Under the pieces are notes generated by a model that had not been told where the DNA came from, ran no database searches, and saw nothing but the letters and a program-made list of their open reading frames with translations. A DNA stretch of 6,001 nt, taken from positions 1-6,001 of the forward strand of contig JAQGKJ010000649.1 in assembly GCA_028290165.1 (NCBI GenBank). Direction: 5' to 3'. This document shows, piece by piece, positions 1 through 5,693 of this stretch. The DNA comes from Bradyrhizobium sp. Its GTDB lineage: Bacteria; Pseudomonadota; Alphaproteobacteria; Rhizobiales; Xanthobacteraceae. The first letter of the stretch is position 1. The number at the start of each line of letters is the position of its first letter. Position numbers and translations under genes: made by a program.

Positions 1-342
1 TCCAACCTCGACATGATCACTTTCTTCTTCGCCTATCACGACATCACCTACATGCAGGTCGATCGCGCCGTGATGAACAAGAAGATGCTGGCAGCGCTGA
101 AACCCGGCGGCTTTCTGATCATCGCCGACCATTCCGCGCGTCCCGGCGATGGCGCTACCGTCGGCAAGACGCTGCACCGCATCGAGGAGAGCACGCTGCG
201 GCAGGAGATCGAGGCGGCCGGCTTCAAGCTCGTGAGCGAGGCCGATTTCCTGCGTCATCCCGAAGATCCCAGGGACGCCGCCGTGTTCCGTCCCCAGGTC
301 CCGATCGATGAGTTCGTGCTCAAATATCAGAAGCCACAGTGA
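1..342 (+). CDS. SAM-dependent methyltransferase, C-terminal part (5' truncated)
   Basis: The reading frame is open from the first base of the window and ends at TGA 340-342, so about 113 C-terminal residues are visible and the true start lies upstream. The segment LKPGGFLIIADHSA followed by ARPGDG is the late beta-strand region typical of class I Rossmann-fold methyltransferases. The later HRIEESTLRQEIEAAGF stretch and the end FVLKYQKP resemble the predicted methyltransferases of COG4798 (recalled, not searched). The SAM-binding glycine motif would lie upstream of the window, so catalytic competence cannot be judged. The substrate is unknown. The stop is only 19 nt before the ABC ATPase start, so read-through transcription into the transporter cassette is plausible. 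Methyltransferase class is fairly sure; the exact family is less sure. Confidence 0.85.
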   Translation, partial: SNLDMITFFFAYHDITYMQVDRAVMNKKMLAALKPGGFLIIADHSARPGDGATVGKTLHRIEESTLRQEIEAAGFKLVSEADFLRHPEDPRDAAVFRPQVPIDEFVLKYQKPQ

Positions 343-361
343 AGCTTCGCGCACGCTTCGC

Positions 362-1036
362 ATGGCAAGCGGCGACCCCATCGTGCTGAGCGTTCGTCAA
401 TTGACCAAAACCTATCGCTCCGCGGGGGAAGAGGTCGCGGTGCTCCGCGGCGTCAACCTTGATGTCGCTCCGGGCGAGCGCGTCGCGCTGACGGGTGAAT
501 CCGGCAGCGGCAAGAGCACGTTGTTGCATCTGATCGCGGGGCTCGATCGCGCCGACGGCGGCGAGATCAGGCTCGCCGACGCGACGCTGTCCGATCTTAC
601 GGATGCCGGCCGGGCGGAATTGCGAAGGGACCGGCTCGGCCTGGTGTTCCAACAGTTCAACCTGATCCCGAGCCTGAATGTCCGGGACAATCTCGTGTTT
701 CAGTCCCGTATTGCCGGCCGCGACGATGCCGCTTGGCACAGCGAATTGGTGGAGCGGCTCGGACTCGGCGGACTGTTAAAACGCTATCCCGAGCAATTGT
801 CCGGTGGCCAGCAGCAGCGGGTCGCGATCGGCCGCGCGCTCGCCGTAAAGCCGCTGCTGCTGCTCGCTGACGAGCCCACCGGCAACCTCGACGAGGCAAC
901 CGCGGATGACGTTCTCGCGCTGACGCGCGATCTTGTGGCACGAACCGGCTGCGGGTTCCTGATGGTGACCCACTCCGCGCGGCTTGCCGCCACGCTCGAC
1001 CGGCAAATCCATCTCAGCGCGGGGCTGATCGCATGA
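362..1036 (+). CDS. ABC transporter ATP-binding protein, LolD/MacB type
   Basis: This 224-residue ATPase powers the permease encoded next to it and would sit on the cytoplasmic face of the inner membrane. All nucleotide-binding motifs are intact: Walker A GESGSGKS (45-52), Q-loop FQQFN (96-100), signature LSGGQQQR (146-153), Walker B LLLLADEP with catalytic E171, D-loop NLD (175-177) and switch H204. The LVFQQFNLIPSLNVRDN stretch and the length of about 225 residues are typical of the LolD/MacB/YbbA family that pairs with FtsX-domain permeases. I chose ATG 362 because it leaves the usual short lead before the first strand. An in-frame ATG at 308 would add 18 unrelated residues overlapping the methyltransferase. 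No clear Shine-Dalgarno precedes 362, so the start is the weakest part of the call. Its stop overlaps the permease ATG (ATGA, 1033-1036), which implies translational coupling. By context it would be an AttE counterpart. Confidence 0.95.
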   Translation: MASGDPIVLSVRQLTKTYRSAGEEVAVLRGVNLDVAPGERVALTGESGSGKSTLLHLIAGLDRADGGEIRLADATLSDLTDAGRAELRRDRLGLVFQQFNLIPSLNVRDNLVFQSRIAGRDDAAWHSELVERLGLGGLLKRYPEQLSGGQQQRVAIGRALAVKPLLLLADEPTGNLDEATADDVLALTRDLVARTGCGFLMVTHSARLAATLDRQIHLSAGLIA

Positions 1037-3495
1037 GGCGCGTCCTCTGGATCCTTGCCGTGCTGTTGAGCCACTGGCGGCGGCATCCGATGCAGCTTGC
1101 GACCCTCTTGATCGGGCTGATTTCCGCGACCGCGCTGTGGAGCGGCGTACAGGCGCTGAACGCGCAGGCGCGCGACAGTTACGATCGCGCGGCCGCCACT
1201 TTTGGCGGCGCGCGAACGGCCACGCTGGTCGGCCGAAACCGCGCGACCTTCCCGCAACAACTCTTTGTCGATTTGCGCCGCGCCGGCTGGCCGGTGTCGC
1301 CCGTTCTCGAAGGCCGCCTTCAGATCGGCGGGCATTCCTTTCGGCTGCTCGGGATCGAGCCGGTCACGATCCCTGTGGAAGTCGGAAATGCGCCGGCGAT
1401 TGGCCGGGCAGGATTGCAATCGTTCCTGACGCCGCCGGGCGAAACGCTGGTGGCACGCGAGGTGCTTTCCGATCTCGATCTGCCGGAAGGCGCGACACCG
1501 CTTGCGAGTGACGGCACCTTGCTGCCGCCGCTGCGCGTGCAGCCGCAACTGGTGCCGGGGGTGCTGGTGGTCGATATCGGCATCGCGCAGCGGCTGCTCA
1601 AAATGCCGGATCAGGTTTCCCGGCTCCTGATCGGCAAGGCGAGGGGTCCGCGCGCGCCGCTCGAAAGCGTCGTGGGCGACCAGCTCCGCCTGGTGCAGCC
1701 GGATGCGGAGAGCGATCTTGAACGGCTCACCGACAGCTTTCACCTGAACCTGACGGCGTTTGGGCTGCTGTCATTCGTCGTCGGGCTGTTCATCGTCAAT
1801 TCGGCGATTGGGCTGGCGTTCGAGCAGCGCCTGCCGATGCTGCGGACGCTGCGCGCCTGCGGGGTATCCGCACGCATGCTGAATACGGTGCTGGTAATCG
1901 AGCTGGTATCGCTGGCGCTGGTCGCGGGCCTGCTGGGTCTGGTCTGCGGCTACCTGATCGCGGCATCGCTATTGCCCGATGTCGCCGCAAGCCTGCGCGG
2001 CCTCTACGGCGCGCAGATCCCCGGCCAGTTGACGCTCAAGCGCGAATGGTGGATCGCGGGCATCATCATCAGCGTCGTCGGCGCGCTGCTGGCTGCGACC
2101 ACAAGCCTTTTGAAAGCGGTCCGGCTTCCGGTATTGGCTGCGGCCCAACCCCATGCCTGGCAACAGGCGCAGCACCGCTGGCTGATTTTTCAGGGCACGC
2201 TGGCGCTGACCGTATTCGCTGCCGCGGGCGGCATTCTCTGGTACGGCGATTCCCTTGTATCGGGATTTGCGGTGCTCGCGGGCCTGTTGCTCGGCGCAGC
2301 CCTGGGCCTGCCTGCTGTTCTGGAAGGCGTGCTGTCTCTCGGCCAGCGCGGCGCGCATCGCGCCATCGCGGTCTGGTTCTGGGCCGACAGCCGGCAGCAG
2401 CTTTCGGGATTGTCGCTGGCGCTGATGGCGCTGTTGCTCGCGCTCGCCGTCAATGTCGGGGTCGGCACCATGGTGGAAACCTTCAGCCGGACGTTTGTCA
2501 GTTGGCTCGATGGGCGGCTGGCGGCGGACGTCTATCTGATCGCGCCTGATGACAGCAAGGCTGGCGAGATCAAGGCGTGGCTGCGCCAGCGGCCGGAGGT
2601 GGAGGCAATCCTGCAGAGCGGCCGGGCCGAGACTCAAATCGAAGGCGCGCCTGTCGAGTTCTTTGGTCTCCCCGATCACGCGACCTATCGGGAGCACTGG
2701 CCGCTGCTGCAATCCACCGCCAACGCGTGGGACCGCCTTCGTCCCGGCGATACCGGCTTCATCAGCGAACAATTGGCCCGGCGTATGAAGCTCAAGATCG
2801 GCGACCGCATCGAGGTCCCCGCGCCAGGCGGAAACTGGACGCTCGAGGTCGTCGGCATCTATGCGGATTACGGCAATCCGAAGGGACAGATTGCCGTCAA
2901 TATCGCCGCGCTAATCCGGCGTTTTCCGCAAATCCCGCTGACGCGGCTGGCACTGCGCGTCGCGCCTGCCGCCGTACCGGCGCTGATGTCATCGCTGGAG
3001 AATAAATTCGGGCTCGATAGCCGCAGCCTCGTCGATCAGGCGACGCTGAAGGCCGAGTCGACGCGGATATTCAACCGAACGTTTGCGGTGACGGCGGCGT
3101 TGAACGCCTTCACGCTTGGCGTCGCCGGCGTCGCGTTGCTGACGAGCCTGCTGACCCTTGCCAATTCCCGCCTGCCGCAACTGGCGCCGTTATGGGCGAT
3201 CGGCATCACGCGGCGGCGGCTCGCGGCGATCGAGCTGTTGAAGACCATGTCGGTAGCGCTGATCACCACCCTGCTCGCGCTGCCGCTGGGCCTGCTGGTG
3301 GCGTGGTGCCTGATCGCGGTGGTGAACGTGAAGGCTTTTGGCTGGCGGCTACCGTTTCATGTCTTCCCGCTGCAACTGGTTGAGCTATTGGGCGTCGCGA
3401 TGGCGGCCGCGCTGCTGGCTGCGTTGATTCCCGTTCTCAAACTGGCCCGCATGCAGCCGGCGAGCCTGATCAAGATTTTTGCGGATGAGCGATAG
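1033..3495 (+). CDS. ABC transporter permease with two FtsX domains
   Basis: This 820-residue inner-membrane protein appears to be a duplicated FtsX-type permease. By eye I see about ten membrane segments: near 22-40, 240-263, 285-312, 340-362, 384-403, 409-430, 458-480, 683-710, 738-766 and 781-803. This gives a first unit (one helix, a soluble region of about 200 residues, three helices), a two-helix linker, then a second unit of the same plan. Two large periplasmic domains are therefore predicted (about 41-239 and 481-682), as in MacB/LolC-like or YbbP-like permeases. The coupling region after the first FtsX helix, EQRLPMLRTLRACGVSARML (264-283), fits the FtsX pattern. The matching part of the second unit (712-730, NSRLPQLAPLWAIGITRRR) keeps the pattern but has lost the leading acidic residue. 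The start ATG overlaps the ATPase stop and the end overlaps the AttH-like gene by 11 nt. Export or extraction of a hydrophobic substrate is inferred from family and context. Confidence 0.93.
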   Translation: MRRVLWILAVLLSHWRRHPMQLATLLIGLISATALWSGVQALNAQARDSYDRAAATFGGARTATLVGRNRATFPQQLFVDLRRAGWPVSPVLEGRLQIGGHSFRLLGIEPVTIPVEVGNAPAIGRAGLQSFLTPPGETLVAREVLSDLDLPEGATPLASDGTLLPPLRVQPQLVPGVLVVDIGIAQRLLKMPDQVSRLLIGKARGPRAPLESVVGDQLRLVQPDAESDLERLTDSFHLNLTAFGLLSFVVGLFIVNSAIGLAFEQRLPMLRTLRACGVSARMLNTVLVIELVSLALVAGLLGLVCGYLIAASLLPDVAASLRGLYGAQIPGQLTLKREWWIAGIIISVVGALLAATTSLLKAVRLPVLAAAQPHAWQQAQHRWLIFQGTLALTVFAAAGGILWYGDSLVSGFAVLAGLLLGAALGLPAVLEGVLSLGQRGAHRAIAVWFWADSRQQLSGLSLALMALLLALAVNVGVGTMVETFSRTFVSWLDGRLAADVYLIAPDDSKAGEIKAWLRQRPEVEAILQSGRAETQIEGAPVEFFGLPDHATYREHWPLLQSTANAWDRLRPGDTGFISEQLARRMKLKIGDRIEVPAPGGNWTLEVVGIYADYGNPKGQIAVNIAALIRRFPQIPLTRLALRVAPAAVPALMSSLENKFGLDSRSLVDQATLKAESTRIFNRTFAVTAALNAFTLGVAGVALLTSLLTLANSRLPQLAPLWAIGITRRRLAAIELLKTMSVALITTLLALPLGLLVAWCLIAVVNVKAFGWRLPFHVFPLQLVELLGVAMAAALLAALIPVLKLARMQPASLIKIFADER

Positions 3496-4573
3496 ACTCC
3501 CGATATCCCGGCGCGCTTTCGTTGGCAGCGCTGCCGTTCTTGGGCTTGGCGGCAAGCGAGCGCTGGCGCAGGGCTTTGCCGGGCTCGGCAAGAGCGTCGA
3601 CGGATTTGCGCCCGTTGTCCCCGGCAAGACGTTTGCCTTTCCGGCCGATCACGGTGCGCATCCGGATTACCGGATCGAATGGTGGTACGTGACGGCCAAT
3701 CTGGTGGATGTGACCGGCGCCGCCTACGGCGCGCAATGGACTCTGTTTCGTCTGGCGATGCTGCCCGGCGCGCAAGCCGAAGGCTGGGCCAATCAGCAGA
3801 TCTGGATGGGCCACGCCGCCGTCACCCGCGCCGACACCCATCGTTTTAGCGAAGCTTTCGCCCGTGGCGGCGTCGGACAAGCCGGCGTCGAAGCAAAGCC
3901 GTTTGTCGCCTGGATCGATTCCTGGAAAATGCGCGCACCCGATGCGATGCGTGACGACGCCATCGCGCCACTTGAACTCAACGCCTCGGGCGCGGATTTC
4001 AGCTACGCATTAAGGCTCGATGCTGATCGCGCGCTGGTGCTGCAGGGAGAAGCCGGCTACAGCCGAAAATCCGAGCGCGGACAGGCCTCGTATTATTTCA
4101 GCCAGCCCTATTTCAAGGCCACCGGCAGCATCACCATCGACGACAAGCCGGTTGAGGTCACGGGCCTCGCCTGGATGGACCGGGAATGGAGCAGCCAGCC
4201 GCTCGCCTCGGAGCAAACCGGATGGGACTGGTTTTCGCTGCATCTTAACTCCGGCGAAAAGCTGATGCTGTTCCGGCTGCGCCAGACCGACGGCAACAAT
4301 TACGCCTCCGGCAACTGGATTTTGCCGGACGGCAAAGTCCGGCAGATCGCATCTGGTGACATCACCATGACGCCAAAAATGCTGACCGAGATCGAAGGAC
4401 GCAAAATCCCGGTCGCGTGGGACATCGCTATTCCGGCATTGGTGCTGACGATCGCGTGCGTCCCGCTGAATGCGAAGAGCTGGATGGGAACGAGCTTTCC
4501 CTATTGGGAAGGGCCGATCAGCTTTGCGGGCAGCCACAACGGCGTTGGATATCTGGAGATGACCGGGTATTGA
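3485..4573 (+). CDS. AttH/CrtC-like secreted lipocalin-fold protein
   Basis: A 362-residue protein of the COG5621 group ('predicted secreted hydrolase', AttH; CrtC/lipocalin-like domains). Recognisable blocks run through it: HPDYRIEWWYVTANL (59-73), MGHAAVT (108-114), YYFSQPYFKATGSI (203-216), GLAWMDREWSSQ (227-238), GWDWFSLHL (246-254), YWEGPI (340-345) and the terminal GVGYLEMTGY. The N-terminus has a twin-arginine-like signal, ISRRAFVG (7-14), a short hydrophobic run and a likely ALA|QG cleavage after residue 28, with no lipobox, so a soluble periplasmic protein is expected. The family fold is known as two lipocalin-like barrels, and it has been linked to carotenoid hydration through CrtC similarity, but hydrolase activity is not established. 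No carotenoid gene is visible here. I prefer ATG 3485 over TTG 3479 in the same frame; either overlaps the permease end. The pairing with an FtsX ABC transporter matches the AttEFGH layout. Confidence 0.9.
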   Translation: MSDRLPISRRAFVGSAAVLGLGGKRALAQGFAGLGKSVDGFAPVVPGKTFAFPADHGAHPDYRIEWWYVTANLVDVTGAAYGAQWTLFRLAMLPGAQAEGWANQQIWMGHAAVTRADTHRFSEAFARGGVGQAGVEAKPFVAWIDSWKMRAPDAMRDDAIAPLELNASGADFSYALRLDADRALVLQGEAGYSRKSERGQASYYFSQPYFKATGSITIDDKPVEVTGLAWMDREWSSQPLASEQTGWDWFSLHLNSGEKLMLFRLRQTDGNNYASGNWILPDGKVRQIASGDITMTPKMLTEIEGRKIPVAWDIAIPALVLTIACVPLNAKSWMGTSFPYWEGPISFAGSHNGVGYLEMTGY

Positions 4574-4584
4574 AACCCGAGAAG

Positions 4585-4665
4585 ACCGTCGTTCCGGGGC
4601 GCGAAGCGAACCCGGAATCTCGAGATTTTCGAGTTCGCCGCTGCGCGGCGCCCCGGAATGACGGT
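4585..4665. repeat. Imperfect palindromic intergenic repeat
   Basis: Arms 4586-4602 and 4648-4664 are reverse complements at 16 of 17 positions (the mismatch is G at 4591 against an expected A), and one further A-T pair extends them to 4585/4665. Inside, GCGAAC (4605-4610) faces GTTCGC (4633-4638), and AATCTCGAGATT (4616-4627) is a perfect 12-base palindrome lying slightly off the centre of the whole element. As RNA it would fold into a long hairpin with small interruptions. The arm sequence, with its GTCATTCCGGGG core, looks like a dispersed palindrome I recall from many Bradyrhizobium and Rhodopseudomonas intergenic regions; this is memory, not a search. It is not followed by a T-tract, so it does not look like a standard intrinsic terminator. 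Confidence 0.85.
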
Positions 4666-4681
4666 TCTGCGATTTTACGAA

Positions 4682-4686
4682 GGGGG
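4682..4686 (+). promoter_or_regulatory. Probable ribosome binding site of the MAPEG gene
   Basis: GGGGG (within CGAAGGGGGATCC) lies nine bases before ATG 4696. It is a moderate purine-rich Shine-Dalgarno and supports this start over the much earlier in-frame ATG at 4417, which lies inside the AttH-like gene. Confidence 0.45.
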
Positions 4687-4695
4687 ATCCTCGCG

Positions 4696-5088
4696 ATGTA
4701 TCATTTCACGTCACTCGTCACCTGCCTGGCCATCCTGGCCTACTTCTTCACCGCCGTTCAGGTGACGCGGGCGCGCGGGGCGTTTGGCATCAAGGCGCCC
4801 GCCATTGTCGGCAATCCCGACTTCGAGCGGGTGTTTCGGGTGCAAGCGAATACGCTGGAATGGATGCCGATCTTCCTGCCGTCGCTCTGGCTGTTTGCGA
4901 TCTACATCAGCGACCCCATCGCCGCCGTGCTGGGCCTGATCTGGATCGCCGGCCGCATCCTTTACATGACCGGCTATTCCAAGGCTGCGGACAAACGCGG
5001 GCCAGGTTTTGGAATTCAGGCTACTGCCGCCACCATTCTCTGGGCCGGCGCCTTGGGCGCGATCGTCTGGCGCCTTGTTCATGGGTAA
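4696..5088 (+). CDS. MAPEG family membrane protein
   Basis: A 130-residue integral membrane protein of the MAPEG superfamily (microsomal glutathione S-transferase/FLAP relatives). About four hydrophobic helices are visible (near 4-22, 56-72, 74-93 and 107-127), the normal size and topology. The stretch G39-N-P-D-F-E-R-V-F-R-V-Q-A-N-T53 closely follows the FLAP/GST2/LTC4-synthase signature as I remember it, with Val in place of Ala at 49 and Thr in place of Cys at 53. N52 and E55 are retained, and RILYMTGY (87-94) with RGPGFG (101-106) corresponds to the conserved region before the last helix. Family members can conjugate glutathione to lipophilic compounds or reduce peroxides, but bacterial MAPEG substrates are mostly unknown and activity here is inference. 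The frame is open far upstream, but translation from 4417 would add 93 hydrophilic residues read through AttH and the palindrome. Confidence 0.9.
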   Translation: MYHFTSLVTCLAILAYFFTAVQVTRARGAFGIKAPAIVGNPDFERVFRVQANTLEWMPIFLPSLWLFAIYISDPIAAVLGLIWIAGRILYMTGYSKAADKRGPGFGIQATAATILWAGALGAIVWRLVHG

Positions 5089-5120
5089 GGAGCGCACGTC
5101 ATAAGATCGCCGATAACATA

Positions 5121-5127
5121 AAGGAGG
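5121..5127 (+). promoter_or_regulatory. Strong Shine-Dalgarno of the CMD-family gene
   Basis: AAGGAGG lies ten bases before ATG 5138, a near-perfect match to the anti-Shine-Dalgarno. It fixes the start and suggests efficient, independent translation initiation, unlike the weakly marked starts in the ABC cassette. Confidence 0.85.
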
Positions 5128-5137
5128 AACGAACAAG

Positions 5138-5692
5138 ATGGCCCGCCTGCCCTATCTCGAGGCCGACCAGGTCGCGCCGGAATATCGCGACATGCTCAAG
5201 CGCAACACCAATTTGCACAAGCTATTGGTCAACTCGCCCGACATGGCGCGCGCCTTTAACGGCGTCGGCGGCTATATCCGCTTCAAGAGCAAGCTCGACC
5301 CGCGGCTGCGCGAACTGGCGATCCTGCAAGTCGGCTGGACGGAGAAATCGGAATACGAATTCACCCATCACGTGAAGATCGGCAGGGAATTCGGCGTGAC
5401 CGATGCGGATATCGCCGGCATGATGGCCGAGACGGAGGGAAAACCCTCCACGCTGGAGCCGCTCGCCAGGGCGATCCTGAAAGGCGCGCGCGAAATGGCG
5501 CGCGAGCTTGCGATGTCCGAGGCAACGTTTGCCGACATCAAGAAACATCTCGGCGACGAGCACATGACCGATCTGGTGCTGACCATCGCCTACTACTGCG
5601 CCGTGGTCCGCGTGCTCGCGACCATGAAGATCGACAACGAGCCCTATTATAAAGAGGTACTGCAACAGTACCCAATCCCGGGAGTGAACTGA
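5138..5692 (+). CDS. Carboxymuconolactone decarboxylase family protein
   Basis: A 184-residue, probably cytoplasmic, all-helical protein of the CMD/AhpD-like superfamily. The core reads LRELAILQVGWTEKSEYEF (57-75) then THHVKIGREFGVTDADIAGM (76-95), matching the CMD pattern of a catalogue helix (REL.IL.VG), a Y-E-x-x-x-H segment, and a G-[VL]-[ST]-D-x-[DE]-I turn. The CxxC pair of AhpD peroxidases is absent: the equivalent place carries S71-E-Y-E-F-T-H77-H78. The protein is therefore unlikely to be a thiol peroxidase and more like gamma-CMD-type proteins with a catalytic His/Glu; the actual reaction is unknown. The only cysteine I see is C154, in the late helix AYYCAVVRVLATMKI. The SDR gene starts one base after the stop, so the two are probably coupled and act in one pathway. 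Family assignment is firm; specific decarboxylase activity is not claimed. Confidence 0.92.
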   Translation: MARLPYLEADQVAPEYRDMLKRNTNLHKLLVNSPDMARAFNGVGGYIRFKSKLDPRLRELAILQVGWTEKSEYEFTHHVKIGREFGVTDADIAGMMAETEGKPSTLEPLARAILKGAREMARELAMSEATFADIKKHLGDEHMTDLVLTIAYYCAVVRVLATMKIDNEPYYKEVLQQYPIPGVN

Positions 5693-5693
5693 C

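Noticed and set aside
308..361. Upstream in-frame ATG for the ABC ATPase
   Set aside because: It would overlap the methyltransferase end by 35 bases and add 18 residues unlike any LolD-type N-terminus, with no ribosome binding site; kept only as an alternative.
784..1743. Long - strand open frame (319 codons) spanning the ATPase-permease junction
   Set aside because: It lies opposite two well-supported genes, its translation is rich in Arg, Gln, Pro and His with no recognisable domain, and such antisense frames are expected in GC-rich coding DNA.
1969..2772. - strand open frame of 267 codons opposite the permease
   Set aside because: It is a low-complexity, Arg/Gln-rich shadow of the permease frame with no domain resemblance.
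3479..3484. TTG start for the AttH-like gene
   Set aside because: ATG 3485 is two codons later in the same frame and gives an equally good signal peptide; TTG is not needed.
4585..4680. Intrinsic terminator after the AttH-like gene
   Set aside because: The hairpin is strong, but the bases after it (TTCTGCGATTTTACG) are not a T-tract, so a Rho-independent terminator is not supported.
4417..4695. N-terminal extension of the MAPEG protein to ATG 4417
   Set aside because: The 93 added residues are read from the AttH coding region in another frame and from the palindromic repeat, are hydrophilic and resemble nothing, while ATG 4696 gives a normal-length MAPEG protein.
5089..5137. Possible promoter or small gene in the gap before the CMD gene
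   Set aside because: The 49 bases contain only the ribosome binding site; I saw no convincing -35/-10 pair or small open frame.
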